DNA from: Paragonimus westermani
Lineage: Eukaryota; Platyhelminthes; Trematoda; Plagiorchiida; Troglotrematidae
Direction: 5' to 3'
Length of the DNA: 64,000 bases
NCBI GenBank assembly: GCA_008508345.1
Contig: QNGE01003089.1
Coordinates: 24,702 to 88,701, forward strand
Both the position numbers and the translations under genes were made by a program. The notes under the pieces are model-generated. The model did no database searches, was not told where the DNA came from, and saw only the letters and a program-made list of their open reading frames with translations. Numbering within the stretch: position 1 is the first letter of the stretch; each line of letters opens with the position of its first letter. Positions 1-9,862 of the stretch are shown here, in pieces.

Positions 1-331
1 GCGAAAAACAAAAGGCCGTTGAGGAGAGAGACCAAATCTTTATTCGACGAAATGTACAAGTGGTCTCTGATAACGCTATAAAAGGCACCGACGCGCGAAA
101 TAGCTAGAGAGGCTAGAGATCGGTCGTCGACGAGCGAGTAAACCGGAAGTGTGTGACACGTGTGTCCTTCAGGTTCGCGCCACGGTCACATGGCGGGTAG
201 ACAAACAATCGGACAGCATGCATTATGCGAGCTTTCTTAATAGCCTAGGTACAATATGCAACTATGAGTTTTGGAACTATTTTACACACCATACCGCGGG
301 CGGGCCAGTGAAATCTCCAGCCTGCTATACA
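1..331 (-). repeat. E1 left (3') LTR, cut by the window start
   Basis: Bases 1 to about 307 repeat 4398-4704 with no difference that I could find by eye; similarity then continues with a few substitutions and a 2-bp indel to 331. On the minus strand the LTR would begin TGTATAGC at 331, directly after a purine run. About 16 bases at its other end are probably outside the window. It contains AATAAA on the minus strand, as expected for an LTR polyadenylation signal. Confidence 0.85.
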
Positions 332-339
332 GCTCCCCT
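332..339 (-). promoter_or_regulatory. E1 polypurine tract
   Basis: On the minus strand the eight bases AGGGGAGC sit immediately before the TGTA that starts the left LTR. This is where a gypsy-type element has its plus-strand primer. The position also supports the LTR boundary at 331. Confidence 0.6.
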
Positions 340-871
340 AGAATGATACTGTGTCCACAACCCTTCGATCCTGAAGAGGATAACTGGGGCCAGTCACCCT
401 TTGCCTGATCTGGTTCTAGACGTACCAGCTGATATACAATCAGCCTGCGATTGGTGCGAAAAATCCCCAGACGCTGCAGTTGGAGGAGCACTAATGCCCA
501 CAGTTCCTAGCGAGCTCCCACTCGAGTATCCTCGCTTGAAGGTGCCGAACCAATCGTTAAAAACAGAATGTTCGAGGCGAGGCTCCCACGACATCCAATA
601 CGAGATCGAGGATGATCGCGATCGAAGATGCCACACACGTCATGCTAACGTCGGATGAGACATGCAACAGAAAATAAAACAAAACTGGCTGAGTATGAGT
701 CCAGAAATAAATGACATACTCAACCAAATTACACGGCGAATAGGGACATTCGAGGGATAGACACCTGGGCAAACGCAATTGTTTTTGTTTCGGAAACGAT
801 TTCTCTGTATTTTCGAGAACAAAATGAAAAATTTGCGATCTTTTTGTGTCATGACCGGAAAAAACGAGATT

Positions 872-1416
872 TCACAAACGCAGATCACCTATGAGACGTT
901 TCGTCCAGTGCGCCTCACGGTCCGAACGCGTTACGGCAGGTACTGGCGGCATCGGCAAAGTCGTGATATCTGCTGAGGACGATACGCGGGTGTGAGTCTG
1001 TTCCGAGGCAGCTGCTGGCGTGGATGGGGGCTGCGGGGGAGCATTAAAGGCTTCCTCTGTCCTTTCAAAGTAGGAAGGTTTCAGACGATCGATGCTAACC
1101 GTGTCCCGAATACATTGACGCCCGAGCACGTGAAAGCTATCCTTCCGTTGAAGTACTCTGAAAGGACCTTTATAAGGTCGCTTGAGCGAACGTCGTAAAC
1201 CATCTACGCGAACAAACACATGTATGCATTCGTGGAGGTCTTTAGGAACTAACACCTTGCGGCTTTTTTCTCGTGTTCCCGTGACACGGACTCGGTGAAC
1301 CTTTGCTTGTTGACAAGCTAGGCAAGGTCATGCCCACGTGCGAATATCCTTTCGCATATCAGGCCAGATGCACCTATCAGAAGTGAGCTTGGCCGTGACC
1401 CGCATGCCAGGATCGG
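872..1416 (-). pseudogene. E1 integrase remnant lacking the catalytic core
   Basis: The minus-strand reading starts with an HHCC-type zinc-binding region (LHN near 1415, then CLACQQAK near 1310), interrupted by one TGA just before CLAC. It then runs, in the same frame, straight into the C-terminal segment VPKDLHECIHVF and a GPY/F-like motif (PYKGPFRVL), followed by a proline-rich tail. The roughly 150-residue DDE core that normally lies between these parts is absent, so no transposition chemistry is possible. Compare the E2 integrase, which still has the core. The deletion keeps the frame, which is notable. Confidence 0.8.
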
Positions 1417-2263
1417 TTATGTTGTGTAGCGTGTCGAACACGCGTCGTCGGAAAGAGTAGGAACTACTGAATGTGGATGTCTAGTAGAGGTATCGCAAGG
1501 GATAGTGTCTGCAGACACTGGCAGATGATAATCAGTCAGCCGTAGAGCTGATTGTTGGCAGGAGGCACGGAAATCACTTTTCGAACGTTGTGCGTTGGTT
1601 ATAGCGTTTAAGTCGATTGAGTCGTGACTAACTAGTGCTGACGCTCGGGATAGAGCGTCAGCCACAACGTTATCGTTGCCAGAAACGTGACGCACATCAG
1701 ATGTAACAGGGCTACGAAGTTCAGATAGCGAACTTCACGGGGCGAATGTTTCGCATACCTACTACGGAAAGCAAAAACCAACGGTTTGTGGTCGGTGAAA
1801 ATCACAAACTAGTTTCCCTCGAGGGCACGTCGGAAGTGACGAACGGCCGAGTAAATTGCTAACAACTCACGACCGAAAGTGCTATACCTAGTTTCAGACG
1901 GAAGTAAACGTCTGAACAAGAAAGCGAGCGGTTTCTAGAGTCAATCGACGAACTGTTGAAGTACGATGCCGACTGCAGCGTCTGACGCATCAGCAGCTAC
2001 ACTTATTTTCGCGGCTGAGTTGAAGTGATGCAACATAATGGCGGTGGCTAATGCGTCCTTAATTCTATCGAACGACTCGATGGCTGTTAGTGATAACTCT
2101 ACGACTCCGTTGACACGGCCGCAGAGTAACTCGGTTAAAGGCTGCATAAGCTGAGCGCAATGTGGAACAAACCGCCTATAGTAGTTGACAATCCCGTTGA
2201 ATCGACGAATAGCGGTGAGGGTGGTAGACCGGAGAAAATCGCGGATTACTCTTACCTTATCGG
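1417..2263 (-). pseudogene. E1 RNase H and RT connection region, broken
   Basis: The minus strand encodes VAADASDAAVGIVLQQF near 1960-2000, then FRRALEGN, FTDHKPLVFAF and HVSGNDNVVADALSR, the usual order of a gypsy RNase H with its downstream tether. The frame is broken by stops (for example TAG after QQFVD and after EGN). The RNase H would remove the RNA template during reverse transcription, but this copy cannot be translated as one protein. It follows the RT and precedes the integrase remnant. Confidence 0.8.
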
Positions 2264-2850
2264 TTAACGGTCAAATACTCTATCGCTGATTGAACAAAAA
2301 CACATTTTTTCCGCGTTAGTTGTTATGCCAAAAATTGCCAATCTGTCGAAGAGCTGTCGCAGATGAATCTGGTGTTCTTCATCAGACGCGCTTGCAACTA
2401 ATAGATCATCGATGTAGGGGTGGACGAGATCCTGACCCCGTGTGACGTCGTCGATGAAACGTTGGAACGTGTGTGCAGCTTTCCGCAAACCAAACGGCAT
2501 ACGTGGAAACTCGAATAAACCGAATGGTGTGATGACGGCTGTTTTGGCAACATCCTCATCCGTAACCGGGATCTAGTGGTATGCGCGCACCAGATTATTT
2601 TCTGAGAAAACACGGGCACCATGAAGGCTAGTCGTGATGTCCTGTATGTGCGAAATGGGGTACCTGTCGGGTATTATGGCGTTGTTGAGCGAACGATAAT
2701 CTCCACACGGGCGCTAATCGCCCGACGCTTAGGGACCATGTGGAGTGGAGAGGCCCAAGGGCTACTGGACGGGCGAATGATCCCGAGCTCAAGCATGTGC
2801 TCAAACTCAGCACGGGCTATCTCGAGCTTGTCTGGTGTCAACCTGCGTGC
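2264..2850 (-). pseudogene. E1 reverse transcriptase, inactivated
   Basis: RT blocks in order on the minus strand: RRLTPDKLEIARAEFEHM, LGIIRPSSSPWASPLHMVPK, GDYRSLNNA (reached only after a frameshift), [18 protein letters not shown] and YIDDLLVAS. The YIDD palm motif is intact, but the block that reads KIDLVRAYHQ in relatives reads ENNLVRAYH followed by TAG, so the first catalytic Asp is lost and the frame is stopped. A TAA also sits just before ARRLTPDK. Family assignment is firm; the copy is dead. Confidence 0.85.
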
Positions 2851-3345
2851 TTAGGCGAACACCGACGTGCCTGTCGTGACTAAGTGGTGCCTCGTGGAAA
2901 CCCTGACGGCAGGCAGAGATGATGACTGTCGAAAAACAGTCGGATACTTATCGATTAGAAAACTAAAGGAGTTTAGTTTCAAAGAGCTTTGATATACGGG
3001 ACTGATCGATGACTTATCAGTCAAAATCCCGGTAAACGTGAGCTTTGTCGTTTGGTCGACTCGACGGTGTCGCCTGGAATTTACCAAAAGGTCGAAGTGC
3101 TGAAGGAGGTCGATGCCGATAATCGCCATTTGGACGTCGGCGACCGTGAAGATCCAGCGGAAATGCCTACAGAGACCTAAATTAAATCTGCGAGAGCGCT
3201 GACCAAACACTTTTTAAGTGCTTCCGTTGGCCGCGCGAAGATTCGAAATAGATGACCTGTTTAGGTCGTGGGTCTCAGGTGGAATCACGCTGACCTCGGC
3301 ACCTGTGTCGATAAGATAACGAATCCCCGACTCGTGATCTTTTAG
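2851..3345 (-). pseudogene. E1 aspartic protease region
   Basis: The minus strand shows SGIRYLIDTGAEVSVIP near 3290-3335, a retroviral-type aspartic protease active site (DTG), followed by a frame change and then IIGIDLLQHFDLLVNSRR, the conserved C-terminal part of the protease with its flap-distal hydrophobic strand. In the CsRn1 family the protease follows gag in the same polyprotein, as here. It would cut the Gag-Pol polyprotein. Frameshifts between the two halves make it non-functional. Confidence 0.8.
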
Positions 3346-3474
3346 AAAGAAGAGACTACCAGGCGGGTGAGTTAGGTCGTTAAGCATGTGGAGTTGGCTG
3401 CCCTGTTTGCTGACTGGACCAAAGGTACAAGGCTGTCATCATTGTCGGGCTTTGTTGCCAAATTGCTGGTGATA

Positions 3475-4197
3475 TCAGCAGTGATCCGGATTAGCGTTCG
3501 GTGGCGGCTGACGAGAATCACGTGATTCTGCGTGGCTACTGTGTCGTCGAATGAGGATAGTCGAACGTGACCTCGAACGCTGCGTCGTTAGGGCCTGAAG
3601 TTGTTCAGTCAGGGTGGCAACTTGAGCGGTTAGAGTGGCAATTGCTCCCTGGCTAGTCGAAGCGAGCTGGGAAACAGCGGTGCCGTATGTTTCCCCGATC
3701 TGGTCGGCGACATCATCCAGGGTTGACAAGGTTGCTGATGGGTTTGCGCTAAGAATAATTTGCATATATTTAGGCAAACGCTGTAGCCACATCTCCCTTA
3801 GTAGAGCCTCTTCCATGTATGTTGTGCCTACTAACCGCTGCATGTGGCGAAGGAGCTGCGATGGTTTACGGTCACCGAGCTCGGTTGCATTCAGAATCCG
3901 GGAAACATGTCGGCGATTGGACAAGCCAACGCGCTTAATTACGGCCGACTTAAGTTGCTCGTAGGGCCTCGTGCAGTCCGGTAATTCCAGAACATCGTCC
4001 ACCTCGTCATTGACGTGAGATGGCAGTGCCGCAACTACGTGATGAAAACGCGTTAGCTCCGAACTAACCTGTCGTAGCGCATATGTGGTTTCTAAATGAG
4101 CAAACCACGATTTAGGATTATCCACTCTAAAAGGTTCAAACGGTACGGCTAATGCACTGACCGAAGCGTCTGACAAAACGTGCGGTTGAGCCTCCAT
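3475..4197 (-). pseudogene. E1 gag, open for about 240 codons then stopped
   Basis: I chose the Met of MEAQPHVLSDASVSAL (4197) as start because capsid-like residues begin there; an open frame continues upstream to 4266. The protein shows the CsRn1-type capsid pattern (FRVDNPKSWFAHLE, LGDRKPSQLLRHMQ, LREMWLQRLP) and an Arg/Ser-rich C-terminal part. It reads DHC then TGA where relatives have a Trp in a C-x2-H knuckle; the sequence continues YHQQFGNKARQ with two more TGAs before QPC, so the nucleic-acid-binding knuckle is destroyed. No CCHC box of the retroviral kind is seen. Confidence 0.8.
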
Positions 4198-4381
4198 TAA
4201 GGCGAAATGGATAATAAATCGAATTTTTTTAAATGAATATGTAAAACGTATTGAAGAAATAGCCACTCGCAGTTACACAAAACATATACCCGTGGAAAGC
4301 AAAAATTATTCGAAAGAGCTCATCAATTTAGTCGTGCTCACCAATTTAGTGCACGTCGCACTAAGTCGCGTTTTCCCCAGG

Positions 4382-4726
4382 TGCGCATTCATCAGACGCG
4401 AAAAACAAAAGGCCGTTGAGGAGAGAGACCAAATCTTTATTCGACGAAATGTACAAGTGGTCTCTGATAACGCTATAAAAGGCACCGACGCGCGAAATAG
4501 CTAGAGAGGCTAGAGATCGGTCGTCGACGAGCGAGTAAACCGGAAGTGTGTGACACGTGTGTCCTTCAGGTTCGCGCCACGGTCACATGGCGGGTAGACA
4601 AACAATCGGACAGCATGCATTATGCGAGCTTTCTTAATAGCCTAGGTACAATATGCAACTATGAGTTTTGGAACTATTTTACACACCATACCGCGGGCGG
4701 GCCAGCGAAATCTACAGCCCACTACA
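4382..4726 (-). repeat. E1 right (5') LTR
   Basis: Direct repeat of 1-331. On the minus strand it begins TGTAGTGGG at 4726 and probably ends GCGCA at 4382, followed by CC and then TGGGGAAAACGCG, a plausible primer-binding site. The 4382 border is a guess based on TG...CA ends, because the matching part of the left LTR lies outside the window. AATAAA on the minus strand at 4436-4441 fits an LTR polyadenylation signal. Confidence 0.75.
4474..4481 (+). promoter_or_regulatory. TATA-like box in the LTR, facing away from E1
   Basis: TATAAAAG is present on the plus strand in the right LTR, and again at 77-84 in the left LTR. It faces the immunoglobulin gene, not the element's own coding strand. Whether it drives transcription is unknown; a match this short could be chance. 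Confidence 0.3.
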
Positions 4727-5222
4727 AGAACAACAAATATTCCAGAATCGAAATGATGAAATACCTGATGAATTACCACGTTATTCTAGGAGGTATAATA
4801 CAAATCGTATGCAATGTCGTCGTGCACATGATACCAACAGAACACAAATCTGAATAGTTTTTCGGCGAAAATAACTGAATAAAATCTCTATTCGCCATGT
4901 TCTGTTAATGTATTGAGTGTGAAGACCAGAAGTTGTGTTGTTCGACATTGAACCACTGAAACTGGTAGTCCATTCGACACTTCCACTCATCACCAAAACT
5001 TCATCAGTTAAGTTATTTCCGATCACCGTAACAAGGATTGCACCACAGAATTTGATTGAACAATATTCTGAGGGAATGTAGTATCCTTGACCTGAAACAC
5101 TGCTGTTCGAGAGTGGCTAACCTTCATCGAAGTTTTCATCTTCTCATTAGAGACGAACGTTTGTTATAACCTATCGTTGTTGTTTACGACGAGGGATAAT
5201 TTTGTCAAATCTCTAGGTCACG
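4727..5222 (+). promoter_or_regulatory. Upstream region of the immunoglobulin gene with a splice-acceptor-like site before ATG
   Basis: No coding sequence is seen. The bases TTTTGTCAAATCTCTAG end at 5216, six bases before the ATG at 5223, and look like a 3' splice site. This could be a spliced-leader trans-splice acceptor, which flatworms use on many mRNAs, or the end of an intron in the 5' untranslated region. No clear TATA box was seen close to the gene. Confidence 0.4.
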
Positions 5223-5417
5223 ATGAAACCAGGATATGCGGTGTTAATTTTGTTATGCGCTTCGTATTACGGTAAGAATTTATGCGAAACCGGATATGTT
5301 TTTCAAGGGCTTGCCTTTATTCCTCAGATAACAGACCAAATTGAAACTGCGGTGGTGCAGGAAAAAGGAACGGCGTACTTAAATTGCACTGCAGTAATCG
5401 ACGATAACCAGGAATCA
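5223..5417 (+). CDS. Immunoglobulin-superfamily gene, exon 1 (signal peptide and start of Ig domain 1)
   Basis: Codes for residues 1-65. MKPGYAVLILLCASYYG is a short signal peptide, so the product enters the secretory route. The segment ending AYLNCTAVIDD gives the first Ig cysteine (Cys55) of a V-like domain. The exon ends at TCA followed by GTGAGT, in phase 0, and joins in frame to exon 2 at 15562. The five exons (5223-22682) give 330 residues: Ig1 (Cys55, Trp69, Cys142), Ig2 (Cys188, Trp200, Cys237) and the first half of Ig3 (Cys284, Trp296). This layout resembles lachesin, neurotrimin or other IgLON-type adhesion proteins, but I cannot name an ortholog. The 3' end of the gene was not found. 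Confidence 0.8.
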
Positions 5418-5699
5418 GTGAGTAATCAAAATGCCTGCTGACAAAACATCAAATATAGAAAGCAGCAATAAAATTTAGCTAACAGAGGGTGAGACCTGTC
5501 CCGCAGAGAATAACCAATTTGGATTAAATTTCGAACGTTTCAAAAGTACTTGAGGTGTTTAAAACGTAAATTAGTGGACCGGGAATGCGACCCATCGGTG
5601 GGATGAATTAGCACAATTTTAGGCATTGTCGGTCAGAGAAAAAACAAAACGTTCGCTCATGAACTCAATTGAACCTGTATTGACCTAATTTTAGTGCTC

Positions 5700-6481
5700 G
5701 TTGCACTCAGTCCCGTTGCGCGTGGGGCAACCAAATTGCCGGGTAAACGTAAGGAACATCCATGGACTAACTGAGAAGGGGTGGTATGCATGTCTGTCTT
5801 CAGCGTGTTACGGATACCTAATAAGGCTAGTGGCAAAATCTCGTGCCATTAGGGGTTGTTGCTAGTGAATAGTGTACTTTTCAATTGCCAGTGTAAACGC
5901 TCAACCAACCCGTTGGCTGCCGGGTGGTAAGCTGTTGTGCGAATTCTATTACAGCCTAGTGCGTTGAGGAGCGAAGTGAAGACCAAGTCAAAATGTGACA
6001 CGCGATCGGTAGTCACTACAGCACGGCAACCACATAGAGCGACCCAACGTTCCAAGAATGCCCGTGCGACGGTTTACGACGAGCAATTCGGAATTGGTAC
6101 AGCCTCTGACCAACATGTAAATCTGTCTACGCATGTCAGAATGTTAGTGTACCCTTCCGAGGGTGGCAGGGGTCCGACACGGTCGACATGCACATGATAG
6201 AAACGCTCATCGAGGGCTGCAAAATTTCCCACTGGTGTACGCGTGTGACGATGGATCTTAGGCCGCTGGCAGTGTGTGCACGCTTTCGCCCATGTGAGGA
6301 CGTCGCGGTTGACTTTGCGCCAGAAGAAGCGCTGTGTGACTATTTTGACTGTTGAACGTATGCCAGCGTGAGACATGTTGTGCAACGTATCAAAATTTTG
6401 GCGGCGGAAGACCAATAAAATAACCGGACGAGGGATGCCTTGTGAAGCGTTAAAGACAATCATAGCGCCGGAGAAATTCAT
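5700..6481 (-). pseudogene. E2 integrase, complete in outline but stopped
   Basis: Minus-strand order: HHCC zinc region (LHNMSHAGIR, CTHCQRPK), core with VHVDRVGPLPPSEGYTNIL (first Asp), TTDR (second Asp), NGLVERLH (Glu), then the downstream part ILPLALLGIRNTL and LVHGCSLRLPG near 5730-5830. The D, D and E positions are all still visible, unlike in E1. At least two stops (after NCSS and after TSNNP) interrupt it. The C-terminal GPY/F part is not seen, so the element is probably truncated near 5700. Confidence 0.8.
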
Positions 6482-7140
6482 GGGAACACTTTCTAACTTT
6501 ATGGAACTGGACCGGCGGAGTTGTTCTATCTCCGGGTCGTTGATCTGTGCGGCTGCGATCGCTGCCAGCTCTGCTGGGCTTTCTGTCGTGATTAGTGTAG
6601 CAATAATGCGCGAGAGAGCATCGGCGACTGGGTTCGCAATACCTGAAGTATGACAAACGGCGGTCGTGAACTGGGCGATATAATCCAGGTTTCTGGTCTC
6701 TCTGGGAGAATACCTGTCCGTTGTCGAGCGTAACGCATACGTTAGAGGCTTATGGTTTGTAAATGCGATAAAGTCCCTGCCTTCAAGGACATGTCAGAAA
6801 TGGCGGATGCCGAGATATACCGCTAACAGCTCCTTCCCAAAAGCAATATACCGCAACTCAGTTGGTTGTAACCGTTTAGAGAAAAAGACTAGTAGGCACC
6901 GGTGGGCACCGAGTTGCTACTGCAGAACCGCCCCTAAAGCCACGTCTAATGCATCCACGCTTGGTTCCAAGGGAGCAGACGGATGATGATGCGACAGCGA
7001 TGCTATATTGGCGATAGCCCTTTTTAAATTAATGAAGGCCATTTTTGCGGCCGTTGAAAATAAGAATGAGCATGCCTTACCTCTGAGTGTGTCGGTGAGC
7101 TGTTGCATTAGACGGAAACGACGGCAAAAACTCACTAAAC
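6450..7140 (-). pseudogene. E2 RNase H region
   Basis: On the minus strand: VDALDVALGAVLQ near 6920-6955, FFSKRL, AFGKELLAVYLGIRHF, FTNHKPLTYALR and GIANPVADALSR. These are the standard blocks of a gypsy RNase H and its tether. Stops after GAVLQ and after GIRHF break the frame. It lies between RT and integrase, as expected. Confidence 0.75.
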
Positions 7141-7885
7141 CATTACAACGGCGAAGTTGTTTGAACGTTGTGGGCTCCGGGCAGTCCACTATTGGCTGTA
7201 CTTTGTCGGGGAGAGGTTCGATCCCGCTCGCGAATATAATGTGACCTAAGAAGGCTATGCGAGACGCTCCGAAAGAGCACTTACCTAGCTGTACGGCCAC
7301 CCCATGATGCGAAAACCGGGTGAATAATGAACGCAAGTGTACGCAATTTTCCTCCTGCGATGAGCTAGCCACCAAGATATCATCTAAGTGCGGATAAACA
7401 CCGTCCAGTCCACGACACACGTCGTGAATAAAACGTTGGAAAGTCTGAGCGGCGTTGCCCAGACCAAACGGAATGCGTAAGAATTCGAGAAGTCCGAACG
7501 GTGTTATGACTGCTGTCTTTGAGACGTCTTCAGTGACTACGGGAATTTGGTTTTAAGCGCGCACTAGATCGATTTTTGTGAATATCTGTTTTCCTGACAG
7601 GTTTGCTGTCAAGTCCTGAATGTGGGGAATTGAATACATTCCGGGAGTGGTTGCGTTGTTCAACGCTGGATAGTCGCCGCACGGGCTCCAATCGTCATCA
7701 GTCCTTTTAAGCACCATGTGCAATGGCGAAGCCCACGAACTATTGAATGGACGGATAATGCCGAGCTGGAGGACATTCTCAAATTCGGTTCGGGCAATTT
7801 TGAGCTTATCGGGAGCTGAGCGGCGTGGAAGACTTCGAACTGGCGGTCCTCGTGTGACAGTGTGGTGCGCGACTTTGGTTGTCAC
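7141..7885 (-). pseudogene. E2 reverse transcriptase
   Basis: The open part 7553-7885 has RRSAPDKLKIARTEFENVL, LGIIRPFNSSWASPLHMV, GDYPALNNATTPGMY and FTKIDLVRA, which keeps the first catalytic Asp, then stops. The second part up to 7420 has GLDGVYPHLDDILVASSS (the usual YxDD is HLDD) and CSFGASRIAFLGHII. The stretch between them still encodes TPFGLLEFLRIPFGLGNAAQ in another frame. The Tyr to His change in the palm motif and the stops indicate an inactive enzyme. Confidence 0.8.
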
Positions 7886-7915
7886 AGCCGACAGTTCGTT
7901 AGCGGGGCGAATCAG

Positions 7916-8379
7916 TTAAGAAAATTCGGATAAAAATTTCCCGTAAGGATCGCAAACTAGGGGGTTATCTAGCATAGAGCTGCTCACAGCCGCGTGCGAA
8001 GGCTTGCCCCGAACGTTTAGGTTTGTTGAGATATCGATCAGACGCAATCGACGTGCGTTGACCAGTAAATCGAAATGTCGGAGGAAGTCGATACCAACGA
8101 TAGGGAAAGGAATGTCCGCCACAAGAAAAACCCAAGGAAAATTGCGTCTAAACCGAAGTTTAAATTCAATAGCCGACGACCAAAGGTTTTAATGGGCGTA
8201 CCGTTTGTAGCTCGGAGAGTAGTGCCGGATTTTGATCGCACATCCGTTACTGAATGCGGAATGACACTAACCTCCGCTCCTGTGTCGATTTTAAAAAATG
8301 CATTTTGGAGGTTAAATCCCTCAGAAAGAAAAAATGACTGCTGTCTGACTAGCCTGTGGCTCTCGTCGCTAGAACACAC
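7916..8379 (-). pseudogene. E2 aspartic protease
   Basis: FFKIDTGAEVSVIPHSVTD gives the DTG active site near 8270-8300; GTTLRATNGTPIKTFGRR and, after a frame change, PIVGIDFLRHFDLLVNARR give the rest of the fold. The order and spacing match the E1 and E3 proteases. The frame change near 8120 splits it into two overlapping open stretches. Confidence 0.75.
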
Positions 8380-8486
8380 ACCGGCCTCCTAGTTTAAACG
8401 TTTGTTAGCACGACGGCTACGTGTCTATCGGCATCATCTCGCGTTTTCACCACACGTCTCATGATACCAACAAACATTGCCAGTTT

Positions 8487-9242
8487 TTAGTCCGGGCGGT
8501 GATTGGGCGCTTGTTGGAGAAATTCTAGACGGTGACCTATTACGTTGAATGCTGCGCAAAGATCAGTCAGTTCGCGCCGCAACTGAGCTGTCTCGGCGTT
8601 TGTTTCTATGGGGTCGCGTTCACGGCATTCCAACAATTTCCGCAGGTTTGCTACTTCAGCGTTATTCGTGGCCAACAAATGATCTGCTGGACTGTTGAAG
8701 TTAACTATCTGCCCAACTATTGCTGGCTGCCCTGTGCCTTGGAGACGCTCATGTATTGCGTCGGCCGAAACCGCTAGGTCACTTAACGGTTGTGAAGGTA
8801 ACACGGAAAGTAGCCTCTGTGTATACTCAGGCAATCTTTTTATCCACAACTCTCGCAAAAAAGACTCAGGTAACTGTGATTTTGCCGCTACATGCCGCAT
8901 CTCCCGAAGAAGAACTGACGGCTTCTTGTCCCCAACTGTAGCCGTTGGATCAGTTGTTCCAAACGCATTTTACCGGATGGCTGTGTTTCCTTAAGAATCG
9001 TTTGCTTAGCGGGCTCATAACGACCCCAGTAAGATATCACAAATCAGGTTTAGAATATCTCGGGGAAGACGCGGTATAGGCTGTGATAACTTGTCCGAGT
9101 CATTCGTTATGCGCTGGTTGCCGAAATCTATTTCCAACACAGCGAACCACAGCTCTGGATCGAGATCCCCAAAAGTGGGAACAGCTAACATGATCAACGG
9201 TAAGGAAGACGAGAATTCGGACTTGACCTCTTTAGTGTCCAT
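8487..9242 (-). pseudogene. E2 gag
   Basis: I chose MDTKEVKSEFSSSLPLIM (9242) as start. The N-terminal part has FGDLDPELWFAVLEIDF, a capsid pattern shared with CsRn1-type gag. A frame change and stops separate it from a second open piece (8487-8900) with LPESFLRELWIKRLPEYTQ, which corresponds to LREMWLQRLPKYMQ in E1. No intact zinc knuckle is seen at its end. Confidence 0.7.
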
Positions 9243-9664
9243 AGCGACCGAGCGAATAGAAACGGATATATATATACGCACCCAAAAAGTAATAAGGGGA
9301 GAAAAATGGATTCAGGTATACACTGGTATATATCCTAAACCAGCTCACCAATTTGTAGAGTTCAGACGGGCTATGGCCGGTCAGTCACGGACAACGCAAC
9401 GAGTAGATAAGAAATATATCGACGACACGCGAAATCGACGAGAGCGAACAAATAGCGAAATGAAGCGTTAGTGCAGCAAAACGTCAGGCGAGCAGGCATC
9501 GGGGCAGAACGTTCGAGTCCTCGGGTGACATGCCGGTAACAATACTCGTTCAAACAAACGTTTAAGCGCATACAAAATGTGGTGAGGAAAAAGAGTACAA
9601 ACGCTAACGGTAACTTTAACGTTGTTAGCAATAAACAAATGGGGTCACTACAAACGCCATTGGG

Positions 9665-9780
9665 TGTGTACAAAAGGTTTACTTATAAGTGAAATGGAAG
9701 ACGTATCCAGAATATGGGAATGACTCAGTGACACGTCAGACTCCGTGGAATTGGATAGGCCACCGCCCGATAAAAAGACA
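9665..9780 (-). repeat. E3 left (3') LTR core
   Basis: Matches 13021-13135 over about 116 bases, starting TGTGTACAAAAGG and ending AAGACA on the plus strand, with roughly 16 differences. Weak similarity continues about 25 bases to the right, so the true border may be near 9805. Confidence 0.75.
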
Positions 9781-9862
9781 CCGCCAAGGGTTAAGTCCGA
9801 AAGACGTTACGATAGATAATTCCACATACGACGTGGAGTGATGAACGTTCGACGTCGATAGG

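Larger units (their letters stand above)
1..4726 (-). mobile_element. E1, CsRn1-like Ty3/gypsy LTR retrotransposon, non-autonomous
   Basis: A minus-strand LTR element with the order (right to left) LTR, gag, protease, reverse transcriptase, RNase H, integrase, LTR. The two LTRs are direct repeats offset by 4397 bases. Protease (IDTGAEVSVIP), RT (PFGL, YIDD), RNase H (FTDHKPL) and integrase C-terminal (GPF) motifs place it in Ty3/gypsy; the gag end with a Cys-His-Cys-Cys type knuckle in place of a normal CCHC resembles the CsRn1 family of trematodes. The coding part carries several stops and a frameshift, and the integrase catalytic core is missing. The first few bases of the left LTR lie outside the window. 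It ends about 500 bp upstream of the start codon of the immunoglobulin gene, in the opposite orientation. Confidence 0.85.
5690..9242 (-). mobile_element. E2, CsRn1-like Ty3/gypsy element without recognised LTRs
   Basis: Gag, protease, RT, RNase H and integrase follow each other from right to left on the minus strand, with homologous motifs to E1 and E3 but clear sequence divergence from both. I compared the flanks (5440-5690 against 9243-9660) and saw no direct repeat, so the LTRs are lost or unrecognisable. Multiple stops and frame changes make it a relic. It sits in intron 1 of the immunoglobulin gene, antisense to it. Confidence 0.8.

Noticed and set aside
149..346. Open frame inside the left LTR, repeated at 4546-4857
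   Set aside because: It lies within the LTR on the strand opposite to the element genes, has no recognised motif, and the two copies are open only because the LTRs are identical.
5440..5690. Left LTR of E2
   Set aside because: I compared it with the right flank of E2 and found no direct repeat.
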